From contig NC_092675.1 in the NCBI RefSeq assembly GCF_964355755.1, positions 5,924,312 to 5,988,311 on the forward strand: DNA of 64,000 bases. Reading direction: 5' to 3'. The notes beneath the pieces are model-generated. The model worked only from the letters and a program-made list of their open reading frames with translations, had not been told where the DNA came from and made no database searches. Positions 47,001 to 57,889 of this stretch are shown piece after piece. The position numbers were made by a program, and so were the translations under genes. How positions within the stretch are numbered: the first letter of the stretch is position 1; every line of letters starts with the position of its first letter. This stretch comes from Antedon mediterranea (Eukaryota; Echinodermata; Crinoidea; Comatulida; Antedonidae).

Positions 47001-50000
47001 TGATAATTATCATAATTACTATTCTATTTGTATTAGTTATTATTAGTATAATTGCACATTATTTAGCATATGCTGTTTAGGGTTACCCTCATTAAATAAG
47101 GTTTAATAAAACAATTAAAAACAAATAAAAGTATCTGTTATGTTAATGTCAATTTACTTCTGCATTCACTTGACATCACTCACCTTAATATAAGCCCATG
47201 AAATAGGAAGAATTGCACTAGAGCCCCATGGAGCTGCACTCACAACGCCAAAGGGGGATGCTCCATCACTGTCAGTACCAACAGGGGGAACTAAGGGATG
47301 GGTTGGCAAGAATGGGGTTAAATGTTTCTTCCTATAAACAAACATACATTTTATTAATACTGTATCTTTTAAATTATCTTTATTTATATATTAGGCCAAA
47401 TAAAAAAACATACTTGTTAAGCGTCACCGCCCGCTCCTGATTATCCAGCCGCCTCTCTTTTTATTTTTATTTTTTTTTTACCCATATACAACGGAAAGTT
47501 CAGCGGCCCGGCCCAGCTCCAGAGCAGGGCTCAAAATTCACGCTAGCAAACTAGCATTTTGCTAGTAGATTCTTCATAATTGCTAGTTGAAAATTTCAAA
47601 ACTAGCAAATGTTTGCTAGGCTGGTGTAATTTTTTTTAAATACGTACTTCTTAGCTTAGCCACGCTAGCTAGCCACCGATCGCTCTATGTCGACAACGGC
47701 AATTTGGTGAAAACAATTGTTTCATTTACACGCCGCCGATTTACGTCAAGGAAACGCGAATAGCACCGCGAATCATGTAATGTGGTAAACAGCAAGCTTT
47801 TTCCCCAACACATTAAATCACGTGCATTTAGTACGTCGCTGAGGATTACATCATCAGTCACGTGATTACAGAATACACGATTATCAATTTAGGGATTTAA
47901 CGAAATAAATATTTTGCCTACACAGTGGTCGAAGCGCGTTTTTTATAGGTTCGTAAATAGGAAACACCCCATACATAATGGGCTCTACCAATTTTGTTTA
48001 CGATGATCTCGCGCTCGAGATCGGCACACCACGAGGTCCTGTTGGGCGATGGGCCCGGCGATGCGTTTTCTTATGCTTGGTTTACCTGTGGAATAATTAC
48101 ACACACTTTTCGCATCACAACTTTAAATACTGATTTACACAGCAATTGGCAAAGGATTCATAAGAATGAATACGTTGAATAAAAATTCACTTAAGAAATG
48201 CCGTAAGCTGTTTTCAAAATCAGCCCACTATTTAGTATTATTGAGACCAACATCATGCTTCTCGCGATAGGGAATTTCCTAGATAGATGAGTCGAGCGAG
48301 AGACGGCGGCGGACCATGGCCGATGAGTGAGGCGGGGGTGGCAGCTTGGACGGATTAGCCTAGGGCCTACAATTTCGCTCGGTGGCAATTAAATTTAATG
48401 TTTTAATTACGTCTAGATATAAACAATACAAAACTCAATTTTGTCATCGGCAATAATATTTCATACATAGTCAATTTTGTTCTGTTTCGCATTTTAAAAG
48501 TTTGACGTTTCGTCCTAAAAAAAACTGGGCCAAAACGTCCATCGCACAAAATTATACCTCCATAAAAAGTAAAAAAAAAAAAAAAAAAAACCGTCCCCCC
48601 GCCCCTGAAAATTTATGAGGGTGTGACGCTTAACAAGTATTTTTTTTATTTGGCCTTATATATAATTTATTTTTTCATTGGTTGTGGCTATTGTAAAAAC
48701 ATAACTTGGCATATATATTTAATTTCTTTATTTCAGAAATATCCATAGAGTAGCATATAAATATTGTGTGAAAAATAATATTATTATATATACATATACT
48801 GAACAAAGATACTCCAAACCAACCAAACAGCAACCATCATGTCCATGACATTATGATGTAATATCACTACCAAATTTGGGCACTTTTTTTGGTCAAACTA
48901 GTTTGATAGTGTAGACAGAGCCTAATACAAGCACAATCATTAGTACAGTACTCTATTATAATGCTATATGAAAAAGGAACTCTGTTGCTCACAAACTCAT
49001 ATAATTAATATTTGTTATGATTGAATTTGCCAGATAATCCATTATATGGCTTGGATTCAAAATAGATTAATCATTCATTTTGTTATTTAAATGAAGCACT
49101 ACTGTTCAGTATATGTATATATAATATATTAATTAAAATTAATAAGCATTTATACAAAGATGATCAAATGTAATAATACTCAAATTCTAATTTTATATTG
49201 TTCAAATTTTTCAATAATAAAAGAATGCAAAATTAATTAAGTTATGCAGTTGTAAAGTAAGTAAAATTCATATTAATATTTTATGCAATACTTACACACC
49301 AATTGGGCCCATTCCAGGCCCACCGCCTCCATGAGGTATGCAAAATGTTTTATGTAAATTTAAATGGGAGACATCTGAGCCATAATCTCCAGGCCGGCAC
49401 AGGCCCACCTGGGCATTCATATTAGCACCATCTACATACACCTGACCACCTGCTTTGTGGATTAATTCACATATCTCAGCTACACTTTCCTCGAAGATTC
49501 CATTTGTTGATGGGTAGGTTATCATAATTGCGGCTAATTCTTCATGATTTTCTTCAACCTGTCAATTTAAAACCACTAATAATTACACACCAATGTAATG
49601 CATGTAGTACTGTAATAGCAAGGTGTTTAATAGGTTTTAGAAATTACACCAAACAAGTGTATTTGACAAATATTGAAGTTATTGAAACATTGTCCAATGA
49701 AACTTACTTTCTTTTTTATGTCATCGATGTCAATAGCGCCATCGTTTGATACTTTGATTGGTTTGACCTTCATACCTGCCATATGCGCACTTGCTGGATT
49801 GGTTCCATGCGCTGATGTTGGAATTAAACAAACCTATAAAAATAATAAATAGACAATGTCAGGAATCTGATACTTTTGGTAAACTCTGTCTACACTATCA
49901 ACCTTTATGTGACAAAAAAATGTGATGTGCGCATATATGGACATGATGTCATATTACTACCATATTTAGGTCACATCACCACCATATCATCACATCACAA

Positions 50001-53000
50001 CACCACAGTTGTATCTGTGATTAAATTTTGTTTTGTTAATTACCTTACGATGTCCCTCTCCTATGTGTGTTAGATATGCCATGATTGCCCGCAGTCCGGC
50101 ATACTCTCCTTGTGCTCCACTGTTGGTGAAAAAAAAAAATCAATTTACTGTACATCATGCAAACACACCAATCTATGTTGAAAATCAACTAATACATTTA
50201 CCATTGAAATATATATACATTACAAGAAGTCAACATTAATTCTTTACTCACCTATTTGGTTGAAATGAAATACTATCATAGCCAGTAATCTCACATAAAT
50301 CTTGCTCTAATTCCTGGAACATTTGTTGGTAGCCTACAGCTTGGTCTTCGGGGATAAATGGATGCAAATTAGCCAGCTCAGGCCATGTGATGGGCTAAAG
50401 AAATCATTCAATTCATAATAAATAACCTGCTATATGTGAACATATAGAATACATGGATGTAAACTAGCCAGCTGAGGTTGATGTGATGGGCTGAAGAAAT
50501 TATTTCATTCATAAATATTAATAATAACACGAATTTCAACTGAAACTGAATCCAAAGGGAGGGGAAATGGATTAGGTGATGTCCCGCTCCCCTCCTCCGA
50601 ATCCCCCTCATTCCCATGATCTACACAAGTATTTTGGGACACTTTTTCATATCCTAGTATCATTTCTGATATACTGTTTACTGTTCAATTGTTGATTTGT
50701 AGATAAAGTTATAAATACTTCATTGAAGAGGTCACCTACATTAGTATAAAGGTCAAATATTTCAAGTAAGGTGTTTTTCTTACCATCATTTCTGATGTGC
50801 TGTTCAGTTTCATAGTGCAGGAGCCCAATGGAATCATACTATGTGCTAATGATAAATCTTTATTTTCTAGGGTTTTCATGTATCGAACAATCTGAGTTTC
50901 TGAATGATGACTGTAAACAAAAGTTACATTTCAAAAGTTTAATGTATGCTTCTGTAACATATTTCTTAAATATAATGTTGCTTTAAAACTAAAAGTAGCA
51001 ATTAAATTCAAACCATGAAAATTAGACTAAATTTTAAAATTCATCGCTCAGGTATACAATACGATATATGCAAGTATACAAAATGTAAGACCACTGAAAA
51101 GTTTCTGATAAAATTAGCACAACAATATTTTTGGCGGTTTGTTCAAATAAATTAAACGGCCGAGCGGTTAACGCAGGGGCACCGTTTAATGTACCTACAG
51201 AGCCTACCATGGGTTCATTATATTTGGATAAAGACTAAACTATAGGTACCATGCCCATGTGCTCTTTATTGTAGTAACGACAATGATGCCAATGACCTTT
51301 AACCTGTACTAACCTATTAAATACAGAATGTGTGAGAAATTCACTGGTTCTCTTGTGCTGTGTTTTACAAATACTATTCTCTGCAACTCCATCTACAAAT
51401 GTTTCTGCGATTTCATTCTTTAAAAAAACATACAATTCTGTCAACTTACATAATCCAACAAATCCTACGTTTTGTGATGTATAAAATGTAGTGATTTTGG
51501 CTAGAAACACAAGACCTTAATCTAAATAACTAAATATAGTTTTAATTTGTAACTATAGTTAATAGGGGCATAGAAGACATTGTAATGAATCCACATATTT
51601 ACAATACAAGTGAATTACATATCAGCATCTGCAAATATGTCTACAAAAATATAATATCTACTAAAGCTTTATTGCCTTATCTATGTATCAATATAAAATG
51701 AAGCATATGGCCACTAATTTAAAAGTTATTCAAAAATACTATACTCACAGCCTTTAGTTTACTACCAACAATATAAAGTAAATCTTCTAAATCTGCTAGG
51801 CTAGCGGTCTCATCAATTGAAATCCCAAGCTGAAGAGTAATCAACAATGCAAGTTAATAGGGTTAAAGTAAATTAACTACAGTAAAAACCCTCCTTTGGG
51901 AGATACCAAATTAGGAGACACTTTCTGGTGAAACGAGCAAGAAGAATATATGTTTAACACTAAAGCTAACCTCTATTCAGGGAACACTTGGTTGGGTCCT
52001 GAAAGTGTCCCTTTAATAGAGGTTCTACTGTAAAAAGAATATGGTCCTGAAAGTGTCCCTTTAATTGAGGTTCTACTGTAAAAAGAATATGGTCCTGAAA
52101 GTGTCCCTTTAATTGAGGTTCTACTGTAAAAAGAATATGGTCCTGAAAGTGTCCCTTTAATTGAGGTTCTACTGTAAAAAGAATATGGTCCTGAAAGTGT
52201 CCCTTTAATAGAGGTTCTACTGTAAAAAGAATATGGTCCTGAAAGTGTCCCTTTAATTGAGGTTCTACTGTAAAAAGAATATGGTCCTGAAAGTGTCCCT
52301 TTAATAGAGGTTCTACTGTAAAAAGAATATGGTCCTGAAAGTGTCCCTTTAATTGAGGTTCTACTGTAAAAAGAATATGGTCCTGAAAGTGTCCCTTTAA
52401 TTGAGGTTCTACTGTAAAAAGAATATGGTCCTGAAAGTGTCCCTTTAATAGAGGTTCTACTGTAAGAAGAATATGGTCCTGAAAGTGTCCCTTTAATTGA
52501 GGTTCTACTGTAAAAAGAATATGGTCCTGAAAGTGTCCCTTTAATAGAGGTTCTACTGTAAAAAGAATATGGTCCTGAAAGTGTCCCTTTAATAGAGGTT
52601 CTACTGTAAAAAGAATATGGTCCTGAAAGTGTCCCTTTAATAGAGGTTCTACTGTAAAAAGAATATGGTCCTGAAAGTGTCCCTTTAATAGAGGTTCTAC
52701 TGTAAGAAGAATATGGTGGGTCCTATGGAGGATGAAAGGTAGATAGTCTGGCATGCAGCAATATTTGCTAAAGTTATTTGAATAAAACTCACTTCTCCAT
52801 TGTCATACAGCCTGAGATTAATCTGTTTTTCAGCAGCTCGATTTAAAACATCTTTCCTAATTTCATCTGAATTGCATTTGAACTTGAAAGTATCAAAGAA
52901 CACTGGGCCTGTCCGTAAATCATGCCCTGCATTCTTTACTCCTGTAAAAAGATAGGTAATTATAAAGGAGAACCCCCTGTTTTGGGATACCCCAATAGAG

Positions 53001-56000
53001 GGGATATCCCAAAGAAGGAGACACAACAATTAAAAGGACATTTTTCAATGAAAAGAACAAAGGAACAGTATATAATTCAAAAATATCTTATAAAATAATA
53101 CAAGTTGATATTGTCCTATAAATATGGTATGATTTTTTCCCAATACAATTCGTTACGTTTATTTTCCACTCATTTCAATGCATAAACAAACATATGTATA
53201 CAGTGTATAATATATGGGTGGAAGGAGGTCATTAAACTTTAAGTTGCGACAACATATCAGTATAATAATAACAATGTGATCATTAACTTAACAATGGAAA
53301 AACATTTTTAAATGAACCATTGTTTCAAAGGGCTTGACCTATGTAAAGACTAAAATTGAAAAGAATGGTAGGCAAACTATATATTGGTTTTGCCAGGTAA
53401 GCTAGGCACAATATAATTACCTAATCAATTTATATTTTAGATTTTATCTGCTATAAATCTTCTTTTTTTTAATGCTATTTAAAATTCCCTGATAAGTATT
53501 TCAATATAGTACTATTTATTTATACAATATCATAATAAAAATGTACATATTTTATGACATTATATACATACCTGCAGCTATTATGTGTGTTCCATTGTGA
53601 ACCCGATTGGCTATTGACTTAAGTCCTTCTGGCCCATGATATATTGCAAACATTGCTGCCATATTGGCTAGAAGTGCCTATAATAAAAAGTACACAATAT
53701 GTTAACAACTATAAAATGGTGAATGTCAAGATGGCATATAGTATTTGTAATAGTTCAATAGCTCCTTGTTGGTTTGTATCATAACCATATCAAAGAATTT
53801 AAGATAAAACAAATTATAACTATTAAAGTTTTAATTAGGTGTTCTTAACCTCGAAATTAAAAAAGAGGAAAGAATTTGTAAAGTTTAGTAACAATTTAGT
53901 TTTATTTTTATTACAATGTCCTTTATATAATAATTTAAATAAACTATTACTTCCATTTTCTTACTTCAAATTCCCTACTGTTTAAAAAAAAAAATTTAAT
54001 TTATTAATGTCAAGTAGAAAAGAAAATACTTATTCTAACCTTACTAAGTTCATTTACTTTGCTTATAAAAAAAGAAAGCATTATTTAATGCACACATAAG
54101 TTTATTTTATTTTTTATTTTTTATATTGATGTATTCGGGCCAATGGCCTATGTATAATAAATGGCCTAGGCAATGCTCCTAGGAAAGAAAGTATCTGAAT
54201 GAAAGGAGGTAAATGAGGTGGTAATCCCCTGTTATGTGGTTGTTAATTTTCATGTTAGTTACTAATACATCCCTTTTATTTACGCATGTTTTTCACTAGG
54301 AAAATTTACCCTGCGAACCCAATGTTTTCACAGAGAAAAAAAATGTATAATTTTACAACAAAGAAAATCAGAAATGTTCATTTTGTTTGTTACATTTGGG
54401 TGAGGGTTCTCATGAATGCATGACAACTCAGAATTGTAAGTTGGAACTCGCTTACCTGTGCTGTACATATGTTACTGGTGGCTTTATCTCTACGGATGTG
54501 TTGTTCTCTTGTTTGCAACGCCAACCGCAAGGCATTTTTACCTGCAGAATCCCTGTAAAAAGAGAGACATTTTAACACTAACACTACAATGATAGCAGTA
54601 GCACCATTCCAAGGGAACACTTCCTACTGTAAACTGACTGGAACACACAAGACATATTGACAACATGCTAAAACTATAAAATCAACATTTACAAACTAAC
54701 CTCGTAACTCCAACCATTCGTCCAGGCATCATTCGCTTGAATTTGTCCCGCACAGCAAAGAATGCAGCATGGGGACCACCGTACCCTAAGGGTACACCAA
54801 ATCTCTGGCTGCTTCCTAATGCAATGTCCATGCCTAGCTCTCCTGGTGTACGTAGAACTGTCAAGGCAAGCAGGTCCGTGGCGCAAATTGCCAATGTCTA
54901 TAATTTATACAAGTCTTATTTATCTATTCATATATTACAATATAGAAATAGTTGTATTTAAATTAAATTCTGTATAAATAAATAAAAGAATATGTTAGAT
55001 TTGTTTGTTAGGAATCCAAGTTATTCTACTGCAGTTTAAAGATGTAGTTACTGCAGTATAATGTTGACATGAGCCCTTGTTTTTATATGATTGTTGTTGT
55101 TTTGCAAGCTTCTGAAATTTCTTCTTTAGCAGATAATTAAATATGTCTTAGTATTGTTGCTACAGTAGTAAATTAATAATTAACAATTAATAATAAACTA
55201 ATTTATAGATACATGAATTTATTTTATTTTTTTATTTTTTTAAACAATATTTAATGAGGATGATTCATCCAGCGCAAGCTGATCATTAGGGACCCTCAAA
55301 CATACAAACAGTATACAAAATAAACTACAGTATAAAAAAACAAAATTAGCAAAGATATAAAAAATAAATATAAATATATAGTAGGGATGAACAAAGTAAT
55401 CATTATAGTATTTAATATTTGTATTAAATACTGTAGAATAAGTTGGATTTTCACCAAAACCACACAAATTCTATAAAATCAATATTACTAATCTATGTAT
55501 TCTCGGGTTAAGAACATACCCCATTGTTATGTGCATCCTGTGCCATAACTGATAGGTCAATGACATTGCCCTCTGTATCCGGGTATTGGAACAGTACACC
55601 TGATATATCCCTGTTACTCAAGTCCATTTCGTTAATGTCAACCTCGGTAACTTCAATACCAAGCGCCCTGAGGCAGAAAATAAAAAATAATTGTATGGTC
55701 AGTCAACTACTGTAACAGTCTATAAAGAATAGACTTCTTTTGGGTTCCAATACTGAACAATATAATCCAAGGATGAATTAGTACTGTACAATTACTAAAA
55801 TATTGATGAGTAAATGTATTTGTAAATGGGGGAATAACCTACATCTTGCAACCTACTTTGCTGAATTGCGCACAGGTGTGGACGACACATGCCACAACTT
55901 TCTACTCCCCTAAGGGTCCCTTCATTTTAAGTGCTGCCACAAACGGCGCCTATTCATCTGTCCACAACGACAGGGGCTGAATGGACCCAGTACACCGGAG

Positions 56001-57889
56001 TAACCCCCTACTCTTCCGGAAGATGTACTGGGTTCTTTAAAGTGCACACAAGCCAGATGTGTACACTGGACCTCCAGTTTTAAGTCCTTATCCGAGAAGA
56101 CTTGTTCTACCACCAGAACAATTGTCTCAGGAGTGGCTTGAACCTATGCCAATTGTATAGCTATGGTTTGCGGCAGCGCAAAAATGAGTCTCAGTATAAA
56201 TACAGTTATACTATAATTATAAATTTATTCCTATGTTGAATAAAACACATGCATTGCACATGACAGTAATAAGTATATTTTATTCTCAGTATAAAATGTT
56301 TATAGATAACCTATAAACTTACTCTGCTCTTGTTCTAACAACTGCTAATGTCTGGGGATGGCACTTGACGTCGATATAAAACTTTCGTCTTTTGTTGTGT
56401 CTATGGAAAATGAGAAAAATTCATTGAATGGTTAGCATGTAATAGGATTTTAACCATGGCTACAGTGTGTAGGTCTGCTTCTCCTTTCCTTAGCTGGATT
56501 GCCTGATTATTTCTTGCCTTGACCATCATTACTTTAGTTTTTGCTATGTTTATATTTAAACCAAGAATTACTTGATGTTTCTTTAAAGAAGTCTGGTTTT
56601 GGTTTGCATTTGCTGATGTAAGCAAGCACAGTGCATAGGAATATCAGTTGAATTCTACAAGTTGAAAATTCTTCAAAGAAATCAAGAATTTTCTTCCAAT
56701 GTTCCCAAATCCTAACTATTTTAAATGTGCACCAATTTGGGCCACCAAAAAGGCATCTTTAAAGGCCAATTTACACAGAAAAGCGGAAACGGAAGAATAA
56801 AACCGTGTAGATTGTCCCACGTAGAATCTGTATCTATCCTGATTGGAAACCACCCGTTTCCTCCATGATGTGTGCAAATGGTCATAAGGAATAACATAGA
56901 TTCTATATTTTTATTACCGTCATGGCTAAATTGGCCTTAATATTAAATAAACTGAAACAACTTAACAAATTAATATTTTTTTAAATAATATGACTTATTT
57001 TATATTGATAAATTAGAGTACAATGTTTAAAGGGAATGATTTTTATTTTCTACTATAGCCCAACATTAAAAACTCCATATCTCAAAGTTACAACTAATGG
57101 TAGTACTTGACTTTTCAAAATTATAAACAAAAGTAGTAAACAATTTCCAATATGAAAACTGGCATAAACATTATTTTGAGTTCTGTTCAATCAATAAACA
57201 GTGCAATAGGATGAAGCAACATCTTCATACAATTGGACTTGTGGTTAAATTACTAATCCATAGGTCCTATGTTGACATAATAATAATAATAATAAATAAC
57301 ATTTATAAAGCGCAAGAGACAAAGGTTTCAAAGCGCTGTGTTTTCCAAGATCTGTGCAAGTAGTAGCGTGTAGACATCCTAACACTGGTTTAGAACCACG
57401 CACCACTAAGCTTCATAAGACCCTTTCACACAGAATATTAATATTCCAGTATTTCACAAATGGCACATATGTGTAAAAAGTACCTTATGGACCGAGTCAA
57501 AGTGCGATTATATTACCATAATGGCCATAAGCCTTATTTTTTTAAATGATTGGGAACATCTGGTAAATCTTTTTTCTAATTTTGCACTTTTCACTAAGAC
57601 TCAATATTACTATCTGTGCGAACAGGACTATTATTTTCGATAATTTTCATTTTACAATTAGCAATTTATTCTCTGTTGACTCGTATGTGTACTGAAATAA
57701 ACAAATATGACTGATACGAAATACCTGTAAGCTAGGCCCATGGCCTCAGCAGCAGCTGTGCCTTCATCTAGTAGGGATGCATTGGCAATTTCTAGGCCTG
57801 TTAAATCTACAACCATGGTTTGATAGTTAAGTAAGGATTCTAGTCGACCTTGGGCTACTTCAGGCTGGTAGGGTGTGTACTGAGTAGTC
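44011..57889 (-). CDS. GLDC: Glycine decarboxylase, P protein (20 exons, 5' end outside)
   Basis: The pyridoxal-phosphate subunit of the mitochondrial glycine cleavage system decarboxylates glycine and passes the aminomethyl group to the lipoyl H protein. Exons in transcript order: 57725-57889, 56323-56400, 55520-55667, 54701-54897, 54456-54552, 53572-53677, 52793-52941, 51749-51829, 51314-51417, 50784-50910, 50252-50394, 50044-50119, 49708-49833, 49296-49558, 47184-47331, 46691-46802, 46156-46251, 45732-45839, 44959-45104, 44011-44130. All junctions are GT-AG with matching phases and give 862 codons to the stop. Blocks match the family strongly: [72 protein letters not shown]. The cofactor lysine is in [20 protein letters not shown] (exon 49296-49558). 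About 150 N-terminal residues with the mitochondrial targeting peptide are missing and presumably lie past 64000. Confidence 0.97.
44215..44248. repeat. 34-bp palindrome in the last GLDC intron
   Basis: Arms of 16 bp (TTAATCCTAACACTGT and its complement) around a 2-bp centre, located about 85 bp before the acceptor of the terminal exon. Confidence 0.85.
44597..44890. repeat. 50-bp minisatellite in the last GLDC intron
   Basis: About six units containing AAAACTAGGTTCTTTATCAC, TAATAATTGCACTC and AAGCCTACTACAT; two are shortened to roughly 30 bp. Confidence 0.85.
45342..45538 (+). mobile_element. SINE, family S2, headless copy
   Basis: Plus-strand match to the 3' half of the SINE at 12607-12897, from AGGTGTATAAATGGGAACCC to ATATAAATCCAGGATATTAT and an (ATT)n tail. 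The tRNA-like head is missing. GLDC intron. Confidence 0.8.
46300..46631. mobile_element. MITE-B copy split by a MITE-A
   Basis: The left part (46300-46348) has AACCCCCTCATTTGAGACAC and CCCCTATTCAGGGGAAAC. The right part (46506-46631) has GGACACCCCAACTTTGTTGG, GTCCTGAGGATGTCCTCTCA and AATAGAGGTTCTATGGTA. Between them lies the MITE-A copy at 46349-46505. GLDC intron. Confidence 0.7.
46349..46505. mobile_element. MITE-A copy nested in MITE-B
   Basis: Ends TAAGCTCTATATACACCATC and GATAGTGTAGACATACA. The CACTACCATATTTGGGCACA segment is present twice. Confidence 0.8.
47392..48657. mobile_element. 1.27-kb non-autonomous DNA transposon (GLDC intron)
   Basis: The left end TAGGCCAAATAAAAAAACAT continues into ACTTGTTAAGCGTCAC, and the right end reads GTGACGCTTAACAAGTATTT and then TTTTTATTTGGCCTTA: inverted repeats of about 36 bp. 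TATA on both sides could be a target duplication. The interior is GC-richer than the flanks, has several CTAGCAA/TTGCTAG words (47545-47620) and a run of 18-20 A at about 48572-48590. No transposase frame was found. Confidence 0.8.
48838..48923. mobile_element. MITE-A, right half only (GLDC intron)
   Basis: It retains the segment from CATGTCCATGACATTATGAT to the right terminus GATAGTGTAGACAGAGCCTA. The left end is lost. Confidence 0.75.
49880..50005. mobile_element. MITE-A copy, right end lost (GLDC intron)
   Basis: Starts AAACTCTGTCTACACTATCA and fades into a CATCACAACACCACAG sequence. It is 39 bp from the exon at 50044. Confidence 0.75.
50440..50522 (-). pseudogene. Decayed partial duplicate of a GLDC exon and its acceptor
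   Basis: This segment copies 50354-50422, which is the 5' part of the GLDC exon at 50252-50394 plus its intron border. Shared words include ATGGATG, TAGCCAGCT, TGTGATGGGCT and AAGAAAT. On the minus strand it keeps an acceptor-like TTCAG before CCCATCACATCAACC, but insertions put it out of frame and no matching donor follows. It lies about 55 bp upstream of the true exon in transcript order. Confidence 0.75.
51150..51260 (+). mobile_element. SINE head, diverged (GLDC intron)
   Basis: CGGCCGAGCGGTTAACGCAG corresponds to the A-box part of family S1, followed by GGATAAAGACTAAACTATAG, which parallels the S1 body word AAGGACTATAAACCGTAG. The B box and the tail are worn. Confidence 0.45.
51879..52032. 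mobile_element. MITE-B copy at the head of a minisatellite
   Basis: Runs from AGTAAAAACCCTCCTTTGGG through GGTGAAACGAGCAAGAAGAA to GGTTGGGTCCTGAAAGTGTC and AATAGAGGTTCTACTGTA. Its right end is the first unit of the array that follows. GLDC intron. Confidence 0.75.
51990..52715. repeat. 48-bp minisatellite, about 15 units
   Basis: Unit parts are GGTCCTGAAAGTGTCCCTTT, AATTGAGGTTCTACTGTA and AAAAGAATAT. Units are nearly identical. They differ mainly at one A/T position (AATAGAGG or AATTGAGG) and, in two, by GTAAGAAG for GTAAAAAG. Because 48 is a multiple of three the array leaves a 262-codon open frame on the minus strand, which is not a gene. It lies in the GLDC intron between exons 52793-52941 and 51749-51829. 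Confidence 0.97.
52965..53035. mobile_element. MITE-B fragment (GLDC intron)
   Basis: GGAGAACCCCCTGTTTTGGG, then a GGATACCCCAATAGAGGGGATATCCC hairpin split here into its two arms. It begins 24 bp from the exon at 52793-52941. Confidence 0.55.
55236..55475 (-). mobile_element. LINE 3' end remnant (GLDC intron)
   Basis: The minus strand ends in GGGTCCCTAATGATCAGCTT and GCGCTGGATGAATCATCC, closely similar to GGGCCCCTTAAAATCAGCTT and CCGCTGGCTGGGTCACCC in the LINE remnant at 61800-62400. AT-rich sequence of the same kind precedes it. Confidence 0.55.
55940..56170 (-). mobile_element. SINE, family S1, minus strand (GLDC intron)
   Basis: Plus-strand words GAGAAGACTTGTTCTACCAC and GTGTACACTGGACCTCCAG are the complement of the S1 body, and AGGAGTGGCTTGAACC is a worn B-box region. 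The 3' body (GTACTGGGTTCTTTAAAGTG) is longer than in the copy at 19829. Confidence 0.7.
56762..56941. mobile_element. MITE-I copy 2, uninterrupted (GLDC intron)
   Basis: Ends AAAGGCCAATTTACACAG and GCTAAATTGGCCTTA. Contains AGGAATAACATAGATTCTAT, the complement of the site in copy 1 that received the nested insertion. Confidence 0.8.
57267..57400 (-). mobile_element. SINE-like fragment with (ATA)n tail (GLDC intron)
   Basis: An (ATA)n run followed by ACATTTATAAAGCGCAAGAG and CAAAGCGCTGTG resembles the 3' end of a tRNA-derived SINE on the minus strand. Confidence 0.4.

Noticed and set aside
51990-52715. Possible CRISPR-like array
   Set aside because: The units are directly adjacent with no variable spacers, in a eukaryotic intron.
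51966-52754. 262-codon open frame with sixteen-residue repeats on the minus strand
   Set aside because: The 48-bp minisatellite unit is a multiple of three and has no stop in this frame. There is no splice context and the real GLDC exons flank it.
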